A DNA stretch of 38,247 nucleotides from positions 1 to 38,247 of the forward strand of contig CAMART010000009.1 in NCBI GenBank assembly GCA_945860705.1, read 5' to 3'. A program made the position numbers and the translations under genes. The notes under the pieces are model-generated. The model did no database searches and had not been told where the DNA came from. It saw only the letters and a program-made list of their open reading frames with translations. This document shows positions 25,160 through 33,720 of this stretch, piece by piece. Source of the DNA: Chitinophaga pinensis (GTDB taxonomy: Bacteria > Bacteroidota > Bacteroidia > Chitinophagales > CAMDFR01). Within the stretch, counting starts at the first letter, position 1; each line of letters starts with the position of its first letter.

Positions 25160-26206
25160 GTGAAAAAAAATCAAACATATTTATTTATACTATTTGCATT
25201 TATATTTTGTGCAAGTACAATAGATAGCTATGCACAAGATCAGCATTTTTCTCAATTTTATACTCAACCTATGACCACCAATCCCGCAAATACAGGGTAT
25301 TTTGATGGTAATTATAGAGTTGGTGGAATTTATAGAGCTCAATGGCCTTTTGCTGCAAATGGTCAATTTGTTACGTATAATAATTTCAGTGCCTATGCAG
25401 ATTTTTCCTTTCTAGATGGATATTTAGGTAAAGTAGATTTTATGGGTGCAGGTATATATGCATGGAATGATGAAGCTGGAGATGGAAATCTGAGAACTAC
25501 AAAGATAAATGCAACAGTGGCATACCACAAAGGATTTGATAAGAAAGGGAAGTATATGTTGTCTGGAGGCTTTGGATTTACTATGGTACAAAGAGCAGTA
25601 GATTTTAAAAATTTTTATTTTAATAATCAATGGAATGATCGTTTTTTTGACAGGTCAATTCCTAATTTAGAACAATATGCAAACCAAAGTAGATGGTATT
25701 ATGATTTGAGTGCTGGACTCAATATGCATATAGGTTTTGGTACTAAGTATGTGTTGACGATAGGTGGTGCATTATATCATATCAATAGACCAAAAGATAG
25801 CTTTAGAGAGGCTAATAATAGAATAGGAATAAGACCGATATTTAATGCATCATTTAACGGTAAACTCAGTAATCAATTGGTTTTAAATGCACAATTTATT
25901 TTTAATTATCAGAAAGAAGCAATAGAAACAAGCATAGGTGCATTGCTTGGTTATTCGGGCGATAACTATAGAAGTAAAATCAGAAACACTTTCTACGTAG
26001 GAGCATATTATAGAATCAGAGACGCAATGATACCTACTGTAGGATACCAAGTAAATAATACCCGACTCTTAGTTAGTTATGATTTCACACTTTCAAAACT
26101 TACATATTACAATAAAGGAGTTGGAGGATTTGAAGTATCTTTGGTGCACACAGGAAAATTTAAATCAAAAAATATTGTTAAAAAAATCTATTGTCCAAAA
26201 TTTTAA
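25160..26206 (+). CDS. PorP/SprF-family type IX secretion-linked outer-membrane protein
   Basis: 348 residues from a GTG at 25160, 10 bases after the giant gene. The signal peptide ends DSYAQ (about residue 25). The family opening follows: DQHFSQFYTQPMTTNPANTG, then YRVGGIYRAQWP. Repeated amphipathic strands predict a barrel. PorP/SprF-like proteins are characteristically encoded immediately after type B CTD substrates and are thought to help secrete or anchor their partner. The gene order here fits that rule. The next barrel gene starts one base after this stop, so the three form one operon. Confidence 0.93.
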   Translation: MKKNQTYLFILFAFIFCASTIDSYAQDQHFSQFYTQPMTTNPANTGYFDGNYRVGGIYRAQWPFAANGQFVTYNNFSAYADFSFLDGYLGKVDFMGAGIYAWNDEAGDGNLRTTKINATVAYHKGFDKKGKYMLSGGFGFTMVQRAVDFKNFYFNNQWNDRFFDRSIPNLEQYANQSRWYYDLSAGLNMHIGFGTKYVLTIGGALYHINRPKDSFREANNRIGIRPIFNASFNGKLSNQLVLNAQFIFNYQKEAIETSIGALLGYSGDNYRSKIRNTFYVGAYYRIRDAMIPTVGYQVNNTRLLVSYDFTLSKLTYYNKGVGGFEVSLVHTGKFKSKNIVKKIYCPKF

Positions 26207-26207
26207 T

Positions 26208-26825
26208 ATGAAAAATTTACATATTGTTTTAGTTGTATTATTGATGGTTGTATCACTTAATATCATTGCACAAGATGATGATAAACCGTTTGCAGGAAAT
26301 AATGAAAAAACATTAGATAATAAACCAGAAGTAGTAAATAAAAAAGGTTTTGATAAAAGTAAATTGAGAATAGGACCAAATATAAATTTTGGATATAATG
26401 GTAGAACTTTGCTTGTTGGACTTTCGCCAGTAGTAGGTTATAGAGCTGTAAAATATTTTGAACCAGGTATTGGTTTTACATATCAACTTCAAGATGCAGC
26501 TAATTTTCCAAGCAATCCTGGTTTTACTTCGCATACTATAGGTGGTCAAATCTATGTAAAAATCTACCCATGGAAAGAATTATTTATATATGGTGAAGCA
26601 CAAGCATTTAATTTTAGGGCTCGATACAAATCCTTAGTAAGAGGTGCGAAAAATCCTTATGAAAGTGTTACATATGGAAATGTATTAGTAGGGCTAGGAT
26701 ATAATATTCGTGTAGGTGAAAATTCTTTTATGAGCCTTGGACTTACTGTCAATCTTATACCAAATGCACTGTACAATTTCCGTAGGCAACCATTGCCACT
26801 ATTAGGATTTAATTTCGGTTTGTAG
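26208..26825 (+). CDS. Small outer-membrane beta-barrel protein, third gene of the T9SS surface operon
   Basis: 205 residues from the ATG at 26208, one base after the PorP/SprF stop. A longer frame beginning at 26079 overlaps the previous gene and hides the signal peptide, so it is rejected. The signal peptide ends SLNIIAQ (about residue 22). An acidic linker (DDDKPFAGN) is followed by barrel strands: LRIGPNINFGYNGRTLLVGLSPVVGYR, given here as adjoining blocks, then EPGIGFTYQL, GGQIYVKIYPWKELFIYGEAQ, and a terminal GFNFGL. Function unknown; an accessory to the PorP/SprF-linked surface system is inferred from position. Confidence 0.8.
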   Translation: MKNLHIVLVVLLMVVSLNIIAQDDDKPFAGNNEKTLDNKPEVVNKKGFDKSKLRIGPNINFGYNGRTLLVGLSPVVGYRAVKYFEPGIGFTYQLQDAANFPSNPGFTSHTIGGQIYVKIYPWKELFIYGEAQAFNFRARYKSLVRGAKNPYESVTYGNVLVGLGYNIRVGENSFMSLGLTVNLIPNALYNFRRQPLPLLGFNFGL

Positions 26826-26875
26826 TTTTTTTTTAAAAAAAATATAGAAGAGACTTTTTACTCTGAAAAAATATT

Positions 26876-26912
26876 ATTATGTTTGTGAAACATTATGTAT
26901 GTAAAACATAAT
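26876..26912. repeat. Left imperfect palindrome of ATPase cassette B
   Basis: A 37-base unit whose arms pair at 14 of 18 positions around a central T. It agrees with the perfect downstream palindrome (28306-28342) at 31 of 37 bases, with the shared ends ATTATGT and ACATAAT. It contains TATGTTTG (26878-26885), itself a match to TAnnTTTG, so it may double as promoter or operator. Confidence 0.8.
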
Positions 26913-26926
26913 GTATGTAAAACATA
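26895..26926 (+). repeat. 16-bp perfect tandem duplication in the cassette B leader
   Basis: ATGTATGTAAAACATA occurs twice in direct succession (26895-26910 and 26911-26926), ending six bases before the ATG. The duplication doubles the right half of the left palindrome and creates a second 37-base frame (26892-26928), which also matches the downstream copy at 31 of 37 bases. Confidence 0.9.
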
Positions 26927-26932
26927 ATAATT

Positions 26933-28306
26933 ATGAAAAGTATAGAATTTTTAGATAGAATAAAAGAAACAAAGCGAATAAAACAATCATTACAGCTCAA
27001 ACAGCCTGTGTTTATAGTGTTGTATGGTAGAAGAAGATGTGGTAAATCTACACTGATGCGTCATATCATGGGCAAAGATGATATCTATTATCAAGCAGAC
27101 CAGCAAGAAGAAATATATCAACGAGATGCTTTTGCTAGAGAAATTGCGTATAAGTTTCCATCATTTGATAAGGTAGTATATCCTAGTTGGGAGTCTTTCT
27201 TTTTTGGATTGAATATGCGTATGAAAAAAAATAGTACTTTATTTATAGATGAATTTCCATTTTTAGTAAGAAGTAGTCCAGCTTTGCCGAGTATTGTACA
27301 AAAGTTGATAGATTCAAAATCGCTTACTTACAATATAGTTATTTGTGGTTCATCACAGCAAATGATGCAGGGGCTTGTATTGTCTAGTGATGAGCCTCTA
27401 TATGGTAGAGCAGATGAGATCATCAGAATCACACCTATGAAAATACATTGGCTACAAAAATCTATGAATACCACTGCTATCAATACGGTAGAAGAGTATG
27501 CTTTGTGGGGAGGTGTGCCAAGATATTGGGAGATGAGAAAAAAATACAAAACTTTAGAAGAAGCTATGAAAATGTTGCTTCTGGATACTAGTAGTATTTT
27601 ATATGAAGAACCTATGCGCTTATTTTTAGATGATATGCGCAGTGCTGTACAAGCATATACTATTATGTCTATCATAGGAGGAGGAGTGCATCGTTCATCA
27701 GAAATAGCTGCACGACTAGAAAAGCCTGCTACATTCATATCTAGACCATTGGCTAATTTGATACAAATGGATTATTTAAAAAAAGAAATCCCTTTTGGAG
27801 AGAACGAAAAGAATAGCAAAAAATCATTATATAAAATCAAAGATCCATACTTAAGTTTTTATTTTAGATATATAGTAAATAATAAATCTAGAATAGAAGC
27901 AGATAAATCTCAAGAAGTATATACAGATATTAAAAAGACTATATCTATATATCTAGGTGATGTATGGGAGAGTTTATCAAGAGATTTTGTGACACACTCC
28001 AATATACAAAACATAAAATGGGATACTGCCAAAAGATGGTGGGGAAAAGGCATAGATCACAAAGAAATGGAAATTGATATTTTGGCAGATTCTATTGATA
28101 AGAAATATATATTGATAGGAGAGTGTAAATGGTCAGATAAAGCAGATATCCAATTGTTATCTAATCAATTAGATTATAAGATAAAAAATCTATCTTTTGC
28201 AAAAAACAAAAAGATAGTAAAAGTGCTTTTTCTAAAGAATAGCTCTTACAAATCAAAAGATATAAATATTATTCATCCAGATATTTTGATAAAAACTATG
28301 CATTAA
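26933..28306 (+). CDS. Archaeal-type ATPase with DUF234/PDDEXK-like C-terminus (cassette B)
   Basis: 457 residues. The ATPase_2 domain covers about 1-220: Walker A YGRRRCGKST (31-40), Walker B STLFIDEFPFL (about 101-111), sensor IVICGSSQQMM and the following GRADEI arginine. A winged-helix segment (about 250-290: GVHRSSEIAARLEKPATFIS) precedes the DUF234 domain. That domain holds a PDDEXK-like core: D382 in EMEIDILAD and E397-x-K399 in IGECKWSD. The lineage is related to, but distinct from, the cassette A protein (ATPase_2/DUF234 against AAA_14/DUF4143). The ATG lies four bases after the duplicated palindrome half, and the TAA overlaps the downstream palindrome by one base. Function is unsettled for the family. 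Confidence 0.93.
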   Translation: MKSIEFLDRIKETKRIKQSLQLKQPVFIVLYGRRRCGKSTLMRHIMGKDDIYYQADQQEEIYQRDAFAREIAYKFPSFDKVVYPSWESFFFGLNMRMKKNSTLFIDEFPFLVRSSPALPSIVQKLIDSKSLTYNIVICGSSQQMMQGLVLSSDEPLYGRADEIIRITPMKIHWLQKSMNTTAINTVEEYALWGGVPRYWEMRKKYKTLEEAMKMLLLDTSSILYEEPMRLFLDDMRSAVQAYTIMSIIGGGVHRSSEIAARLEKPATFISRPLANLIQMDYLKKEIPFGENEKNSKKSLYKIKDPYLSFYFRYIVNNKSRIEADKSQEVYTDIKKTISIYLGDVWESLSRDFVTHSNIQNIKWDTAKRWWGKGIDHKEMEIDILADSIDKKYILIGECKWSDKADIQLLSNQLDYKIKNLSFAKNKKIVKVLFLKNSSYKSKDINIIHPDILIKTMH

Positions 28307-28342
28307 TTATGTATGACAAACATTATGTTTGTCATACATAAT
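28306..28342. repeat. Right perfect palindrome of ATPase cassette B
   Basis: A 37-base perfect palindrome: ATTATGTATGACAAACAT (28306-28323), a central T, then its exact reverse complement (28325-28342). The first base is the last base of the ATPase stop codon. It has no GC-rich stem and no clean T-tract, so it is a poor intrinsic terminator. Confidence 0.95.
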
Positions 28343-28427
28343 ATTTTATTTTAACCATATATTCATTTTTACATAATATCACAAAAAATATATTTTTGTA
28401 TCTTTACTTCATAAATACTACTTATAA

Positions 28428-29831
28428 ATGATACAAAAATTAAAATTTGGAACCGATGGCTGGCGAGCAATTATTGCAGATGATTATACAGTAGACAATG
28501 TAGCTAGAGTTGCAAAAGCAACAGCGCTTTGGTTGAAAAAGAATACCGATAAACATGAAATCACTTTAGGATACGATTGTAGATTTGGAGGAATGCTATT
28601 TAGTGAAACAGTAATCAAGGTTGTAACTCAAGAAGGTATAAAAGTATTTTTTGATAAAAATTTTGTTTCTACGCCTATGATTTCTCTTGCTGCATTTAAT
28701 CTAAAATGCCCACTAGGAATTATCATCACTGCTAGTCATAATCCACCAAGTTATAATGGATTTAAACTAAAAGCACACTATGGAGGACCTGCAACACCTG
28801 CTGTGATACAAGCCGTTGAAGATATGATACCAGATGAATGTATTGTACCAAATATATCACTTGATGAAATAGAAAAAAACGGATTATTGATATATCAAGA
28901 TTTTGAAGAAATGTATTATCAGCATGTGCTCAAAGGATTTGATATGACGATGATCAATAATTCAGGAATAAAAATAGCCTATGATGCTATGTACGGTGCT
29001 GGACAAAGAGTATTTAAAAGATTAGTACCTGGTGCAAGACATTTACACTGTGAGTATAATCCATCTTTTTATGGACAAGCACCAGAACCTATACATAAAA
29101 ATTTATTGGAGTTATCGAATCTGATCAAACAATCTGGCGATATAGCTTTGGGTATAGCAAATGATGGTGACGCAGATAGAATAGGTTTATACGATAATAA
29201 AGGAAATTTTATTGATGCACATCATATATTATTATTGCTAATTCATGTATTATATAAATACAAAGGATTGAGAGGTAAAGTTGTGGTGGCATTTTCAGCT
29301 TCACCAAAAATTAAAAAGATGTGTGCAGCATATGGAATTGATGTAGAAATCACTAAAATAGGGTTTAAATATATCAGTGAAATAATGATAACTAGTGATG
29401 TACTAGTAGGAGGTGAAGAGAGTGGAGGAATAGCGGTGAAAGGACATATACCAGAAAGAGATGGTATTTGGGATGCCTTAGTGATACTGGAGTATATGGC
29501 TCAAAGTGGTAAAACTATTGAAGATTTGATAAAAGAAGTATATGATGTAGTTGGAGCATTTTCATACAATAGAAATGACTTACATCTCACAGAAGAGGTG
29601 AAAAATAAAATAGTTTCAAATTGTACTAATGGAGTTTATAAAAATTTCGGATCATATACGATTGAAAATATAGAAAACATAGATGGGTATAAGTATTATT
29701 TGCCAAACGAATGCAATGTGATGATACGTGCATCAGGCACTGAACCAGTATTGCGTGTATACGCTGAAGCACCTACTATGGATGAAGTAAATAAAATACT
29801 TGAAGAAACTAAACAAACTTTATTAGCATAA
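28428..29831 (+). CDS. Phosphoglucomutase/phosphomannomutase family enzyme
   Basis: Alpha-D-phosphohexomutase that moves phosphate between C1 and C6 of a hexose phosphate. 467 residues, normal length. KFGTDGWRAIIADD opens domain 1. The phosphoserine is S103 in TASHNPPSYNG, the metal-binding loop is NDGDADRIGLYD (D246, D248, D250), the sugar-specificity loop is GGEESGGIAVKGHIPERDG, and the phosphate-binding loop RASGTEPVLRVY lies near residue 434. Whether it acts on glucose, mannose or glucosamine phosphate is not decided by these motifs. A TATCTTTA element at 28399-28406 may be its -7 box. The DUF2279 gene follows after 6 bases. Confidence 0.93.
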   Translation: MIQKLKFGTDGWRAIIADDYTVDNVARVAKATALWLKKNTDKHEITLGYDCRFGGMLFSETVIKVVTQEGIKVFFDKNFVSTPMISLAAFNLKCPLGIIITASHNPPSYNGFKLKAHYGGPATPAVIQAVEDMIPDECIVPNISLDEIEKNGLLIYQDFEEMYYQHVLKGFDMTMINNSGIKIAYDAMYGAGQRVFKRLVPGARHLHCEYNPSFYGQAPEPIHKNLLELSNLIKQSGDIALGIANDGDADRIGLYDNKGNFIDAHHILLLLIHVLYKYKGLRGKVVVAFSASPKIKKMCAAYGIDVEITKIGFKYISEIMITSDVLVGGEESGGIAVKGHIPERDGIWDALVILEYMAQSGKTIEDLIKEVYDVVGAFSYNRNDLHLTEEVKNKIVSNCTNGVYKNFGSYTIENIENIDGYKYYLPNECNVMIRASGTEPVLRVYAEAPTMDEVNKILEETKQTLLA

Positions 29832-29837
29832 TATAAT

Positions 29838-30848
29838 ATGAAGTATAATTTTATAAAAAAATATCTTACGATTATACTTCTATTTTTAGTTAGTATTCAG
29901 ATTTTATCTGCACAAGATTCTATACCACCCTTTACAAAAAAAATTACTTTTTTAGAACCTTCACCAACTTATAATAAGAAAAGATTTGCGACTGCATTAA
30001 CCGGTCAGTTAGGGCTATGTACTGGTGCATTAGTTGGGCTAAATTATGCTTGGTATGTAGGCTATCCTCGAAGTAGATTCCATTTTTTCAATGATATGGG
30101 AGAATGGCAACAGCAAGATAAAATAGGTCATATGCTCGGTGGTTATTTTCAAAGTAGTTGGAGTTATAATGTATACAAGTGGAGTGGAGTAAAACACAAT
30201 CGTGCAGCATGGGCTGGAGCACTCACAGGTTGGGGATTTCAGACTACTATAGAAATATTAGATGGTTTTTCACAAAAATGGGGAGCAAGTACTGGAGATG
30301 TTTTATTTAATAGTTTAGGTGCTGGTTGGTTTCTTTGGCAAGAGATGCTTTGGAAAGAACAACGTATACTTCTAAAAATATCTACTCATCAAGTCAATTA
30401 TCCAAAAGGACAATTAGCTGAGAGAGCAAAAGAATTATATGGTTCGCAGATATACGAAACTTTTCTAAAAGACTATAACTCTATGACTTTTTGGATGAGT
30501 GTAAACTTGGCCTCATTTAATAAAAAACAAAAACATGCACGCTGGTTAAATCTAGCAGTAGGATATGGAGCAGGAGGAATGTATGGCGGATTTGACAATA
30601 CTTGGAAAGACTCTCAAGGTAATATTATTAATAGAAATGATGTACAAAGATATAGAAGGTTTGTGATCTCTATAGATGCAGACTTTACTAAAATACCTAC
30701 AAGAACTAGAACCGGAAGAGTTTTATTAGGTTTATTAAATACTATAAAACTTCCAGCACCAGCATTAGAATTTAATACGTTAGGTCAAGTAGTATTCCAC
30801 CCATTATATTTTTTAAATTGGGAAGTACCTTTGTATATTAAAAAGTAA
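29838..30848 (+). CDS. Exported DUF2279 family protein
   Basis: 336 residues. A signal peptide ends QILSAQ (about residue 25). The DUF2279 (YfiM-like) domain covers about 55-200 and includes GLNYAWY, WQQQDKIGHMLGGYFQSSW and WAGALTGWGFQTTIEILDG, with DVLFNSLGAGWF later. This small membrane-associated fold with conserved His and Asp residues has no assigned function. The C-terminal third (WLNLAVGYGAGGMYGGFD, FVISIDADF) looks like beta-strands of an envelope protein. It is translated close after the phosphohexomutase and faces convergent hutH, two bases away. Confidence 0.85.
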   Translation: MKYNFIKKYLTIILLFLVSIQILSAQDSIPPFTKKITFLEPSPTYNKKRFATALTGQLGLCTGALVGLNYAWYVGYPRSRFHFFNDMGEWQQQDKIGHMLGGYFQSSWSYNVYKWSGVKHNRAAWAGALTGWGFQTTIEILDGFSQKWGASTGDVLFNSLGAGWFLWQEMLWKEQRILLKISTHQVNYPKGQLAERAKELYGSQIYETFLKDYNSMTFWMSVNLASFNKKQKHARWLNLAVGYGAGGMYGGFDNTWKDSQGNIINRNDVQRYRRFVISIDADFTKIPTRTRTGRVLLGLLNTIKLPAPALEFNTLGQVVFHPLYFLNWEVPLYIKK

Positions 30849-30850
30849 GA

Positions 30851-32317
30851 TTAATTATTCCTAATAAACTCAATACTCTTCATGATATCTTCATGTAAGA
30901 ATCGATCACTTGTATTGAAGCTTACAGTTTTTCTATAATCACTTACAATTTTTTCTATCTGTTTACTACTTTTGAGAGGTCTTCTAAACTCTAGTGCTTG
31001 TGTGGCATTGAGCAATTCTATAGCCAATATTTTTTCTAAATTATTCAATACTTTTAAGCATTTTGTTGCTGCATTTGCTCCCATACTTACGTGGTCTTCC
31101 TGACCATTGCTCGATGGAATAGAATCTATTGAAGCAGGAGTGCAAAGCTGTTTATTTTGGCTTACTATAGATGCGGCAGTGTATTGAGGTATCATCATGC
31201 CACTATTGAGTCCAGCTTCTTTTGCTAAAAAAGGTGGAAGATTTCGCTGTCCACTGATGAGTAAATAAGTTCTTCTTTCAGAAATATTACCTAGTTCTGC
31301 TAAGCCTAATGATAAATAATCAAGTGCTAATGCTAATGCTTGTCCATGAAAATTACCACCGCTGATGATGATATCTTCATCTGGAAAAACATTTGGATTA
31401 TCTGTCACTGAATTGATTTCTGTTTCGAAAACTTGTGTAACATGTGCAATCACATCTTTGCTCGCACCATGTACTTGAGGTATACATCTAAATGAATAGG
31501 GATCTTGTACAGCCGTTTTATGTTGTTTAAATATTTCACTATCATTCAGAATAGATAAAATATTTTTAGCAGTATTTATCTGACCAGCATGAGGTCTTAC
31601 TTTATGTATCAATTCGTGGAAGGGTTCCATCCGAGCATCAAATGCATCTATAGAAATACAAGCAATCAAATCTACCCACTTAGATAATTGTTGCGCTTTG
31701 TTTAAGATATATACTCCATATGCACTCATAAATTGTGTGCCATTGAGTAATGCTAGTCCTTCTTTGCTTTGTAACTTTATTGGTGTGAAATTTATTTCAC
31801 TAGCATCTACTACTTCATTTTCTATTTGCACTTTCCCTATTCCTACAAGAGGCAAACATAGATGCGCCAATGGTGATAAATCTCCACTTGCACCTAGTGA
31901 ACCTTGCTCGTATACTATAGGTAAAATATTTTCATTATAAAAATGTATCAAGCCTTCTACCGTTTTTATATCTACTGCACTATGCCCATACGAAAGAGAT
32001 TGTATTTTGAGAAGCAACATGATTTTTACTATCTCACTAGGTACTATATCGCCAGTACCACATGCATGACTAACCAATAAATTATATTGTAATTGTTCTA
32101 GTTGTTCGTTATTTATTTTTACATTGCAGAGTGAGCCAAACCCAGTATTGATACCATATATAGGTTGTTCACTTTTTTGAATAGCGGTGTCTAAATATTT
32201 TCTACAAGCATTAATTTTATCTTTTGCATCAGTAGATAAATTAATGGATTCACCGTTTGCAATAATTTTTGCAATATCTTCTATACTTATTTTATGGGAG
32301 GATATACTATGTGCCAT
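30851..32317 (-). CDS. hutH: Histidine ammonia-lyase
   Basis: Deaminates histidine to urocanate without added cofactor. 488 residues, slightly shorter than the usual 500-510. The self-forming MIO group comes from A143-S144-G145 in GSLGASGDLSPLAHL. Other family marks are GINTGFG, NLLVSHACGTG (the Ser-His pair expected for histidine rather than the His or Phe of tyrosine/phenylalanine lyases), VQDPYSFRCIPQVHG and GGNFHGQALALALD. It starts 3 bases after the hisS stop, so the two genes are almost certainly one transcript. No hutU, hutI or hutG is in the window. Confidence 0.93.
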   Translation of the reverse strand: MAHSISSHKISIEDIAKIIANGESINLSTDAKDKINACRKYLDTAIQKSEQPIYGINTGFGSLCNVKINNEQLEQLQYNLLVSHACGTGDIVPSEIVKIMLLLKIQSLSYGHSAVDIKTVEGLIHFYNENILPIVYEQGSLGASGDLSPLAHLCLPLVGIGKVQIENEVVDASEINFTPIKLQSKEGLALLNGTQFMSAYGVYILNKAQQLSKWVDLIACISIDAFDARMEPFHELIHKVRPHAGQINTAKNILSILNDSEIFKQHKTAVQDPYSFRCIPQVHGASKDVIAHVTQVFETEINSVTDNPNVFPDEDIIISGGNFHGQALALALDYLSLGLAELGNISERRTYLLISGQRNLPPFLAKEAGLNSGMMIPQYTAASIVSQNKQLCTPASIDSIPSSNGQEDHVSMGANAATKCLKVLNNLEKILAIELLNATQALEFRRPLKSSKQIEKIVSDYRKTVSFNTSDRFLHEDIMKSIEFIRNN

Positions 32318-32320
32318 TAT

Positions 32321-33658
32321 TTATTTTAGATTCTCTATTATTTCTGTTAATGAAAGTTTTTGTTCTTCTCTGCTTTCTATATTTTTTATTCTGTAAATAT
32401 TATTGGTGATTTCGTCTTCACCTATTTCCATGATGTACTCGATGTTTTTTGCAATAGCATAAGGCATCTGTTTTTGTTTTTTTACATTACCTGTGAAAAA
32501 CTCACATGCTATTTTTGCTTCTCGCATTTTTAAAACAATATCATAACAAGTATCTATCAATTTTTCATCGCGAGCTACTACCAATACTTTTACTCCTTTA
32601 TTGATTTTGCTAGAAAATAAATTCAATTCTTGCATCACATCATATATTCTTTCTACACCAAAAGAAATACCTATACCACTCATGTTTTGTCCACCAAACA
32701 TCTCCGTAAGATTGTCATATCTTCCTCCGCCGGATATACTGCCCATTTGAACATCGTTTGCTGTTACTTCCCATATCGTTCCTGTATAATAACTCAAGCC
32801 TCGAGCAAGTGTAGCATCAAATATTAGATTATCAGATTTTATTTTATTAAAAATAAATTGTAGTTCTTCAATACCCTTTTTCCCTACTTCAATTTCATTA
32901 AATAAAGGAATTAAATCAGTAATTGATTTTGCAGAAAGTACTTGAGTGATTTTAGTAATTTGTTCATCACTAAGTTCATTATTTTTCAATTCTAATATCA
33001 CCCCATCCATTCCTACTTTATCTAGTTTGTCTATAGCTATAGTGATAGATGATAAATTATCTTTTGCATCTGCATATATAGATAGTGCTTCTAGAATTTT
33101 TCTATTATTTATTTTTATAGTTACATTTATTCCTAGTGCTTTATATACATCAATTAAAATCTGAGTAAGTTCCACATCATTGATGAGTGAGTCTGCACTG
33201 ATAATATCTGCATCAAATTGATAAAATTCTTGGTAACGTCCACGTTGAGGTCTATCTGCACGCCATACAGGAGCTACATGATAACGCTTAAAAGGAAAAA
33301 CTAAATCTCCTTGGTGCTGTACCACATATCTTGCCAAAGGAACTGTGAGATCATAACGAAGACCTTTTTCACTGATTTCTTTTAGAAGTTTATTCGAATT
33401 TTTTTCTTGATAAATTTCATCACTCACTTTAGACAGAAAATCACCATTATTCAAAATTTTAAATAATAATCGATCACCTTCTTCACCATATTTTCCTTTA
33501 AGTGTTTCTAGTCTTTCAAAAGCAGGAGTTTCTATTTCACTAAAACCATAATGCTCCAATACATTTCTAATCGTATTAAAAATATATTTTCGTTGCATCA
33601 CTTCGTTTGGTAAAAAATCACGAGTGCCTTTTGGTAAGGATGGTTTTACTTTTGACAT
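32321..33658 (-). CDS. hisS: Histidyl-tRNA synthetase
   Basis: Class II synthetase that charges tRNA-His in the cytosol. 445 residues, within family range. The N-terminus is KPSLPKGTRDFLPNE. Motif 1 lies in the following helix and strand (HYGFSEIETPAFE). Motif 2 is VWRADRPQRGRYQEFYQFD, and LARGLSYYTGTIWEV and SISGGGRYDNLTEMFGG are the HisA histidine-binding motifs. The C-terminal anticodon-binding domain begins near VKVLVVARDEK. A TACCTTTG element lies 19 bases upstream of the ATG. hutH follows in the same operon. Confidence 0.97.
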   Translation of the reverse strand: MSKVKPSLPKGTRDFLPNEVMQRKYIFNTIRNVLEHYGFSEIETPAFERLETLKGKYGEEGDRLLFKILNNGDFLSKVSDEIYQEKNSNKLLKEISEKGLRYDLTVPLARYVVQHQGDLVFPFKRYHVAPVWRADRPQRGRYQEFYQFDADIISADSLINDVELTQILIDVYKALGINVTIKINNRKILEALSIYADAKDNLSSITIAIDKLDKVGMDGVILELKNNELSDEQITKITQVLSAKSITDLIPLFNEIEVGKKGIEELQFIFNKIKSDNLIFDATLARGLSYYTGTIWEVTANDVQMGSISGGGRYDNLTEMFGGQNMSGIGISFGVERIYDVMQELNLFSSKINKGVKVLVVARDEKLIDTCYDIVLKMREAKIACEFFTGNVKKQKQMPYAIAKNIEYIMEIGEDEITNNIYRIKNIESREEQKLSLTEIIENLK

Positions 33659-33677
33659 AATAATAAAAATCTATTTG

Positions 33678-33685
33678 CAAAGGTA
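33678..33685 (-). promoter_or_regulatory. -7 element TACCTTTG of the hisS-hutH operon
   Basis: Minus-strand TACCTTTG, identical to the metK -7 box, 19 bases before the hisS ATG. No clear -33 TTTG was found. Confidence 0.55.
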
Positions 33686-33720
33686 AGAAATAGCATTTAT
33701 AAATAGAATCTAAAGATTTT

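Larger units (their letters stand above)
26876..28342 (+). mobile_element. Putative palindrome-bounded ATPase/nuclease cassette B
   Basis: A 1467-bp unit: a 37-bp palindrome with a 16-bp duplication on the left, one ATPase gene, and a perfect 37-bp palindrome on the right that overlaps the stop codon. The plan is the same as cassette A, with unrelated palindrome sequence and a different ATPase family. No transposase is present. It separates the T9SS surface operon from a phosphohexomutase gene. Confidence 0.55.

Noticed and set aside
26079-26207. N-terminal extension of the small barrel gene
   Set aside because: It overlaps the PorP/SprF gene in another frame and would bury the clear signal peptide that begins at the ATG at 26208.
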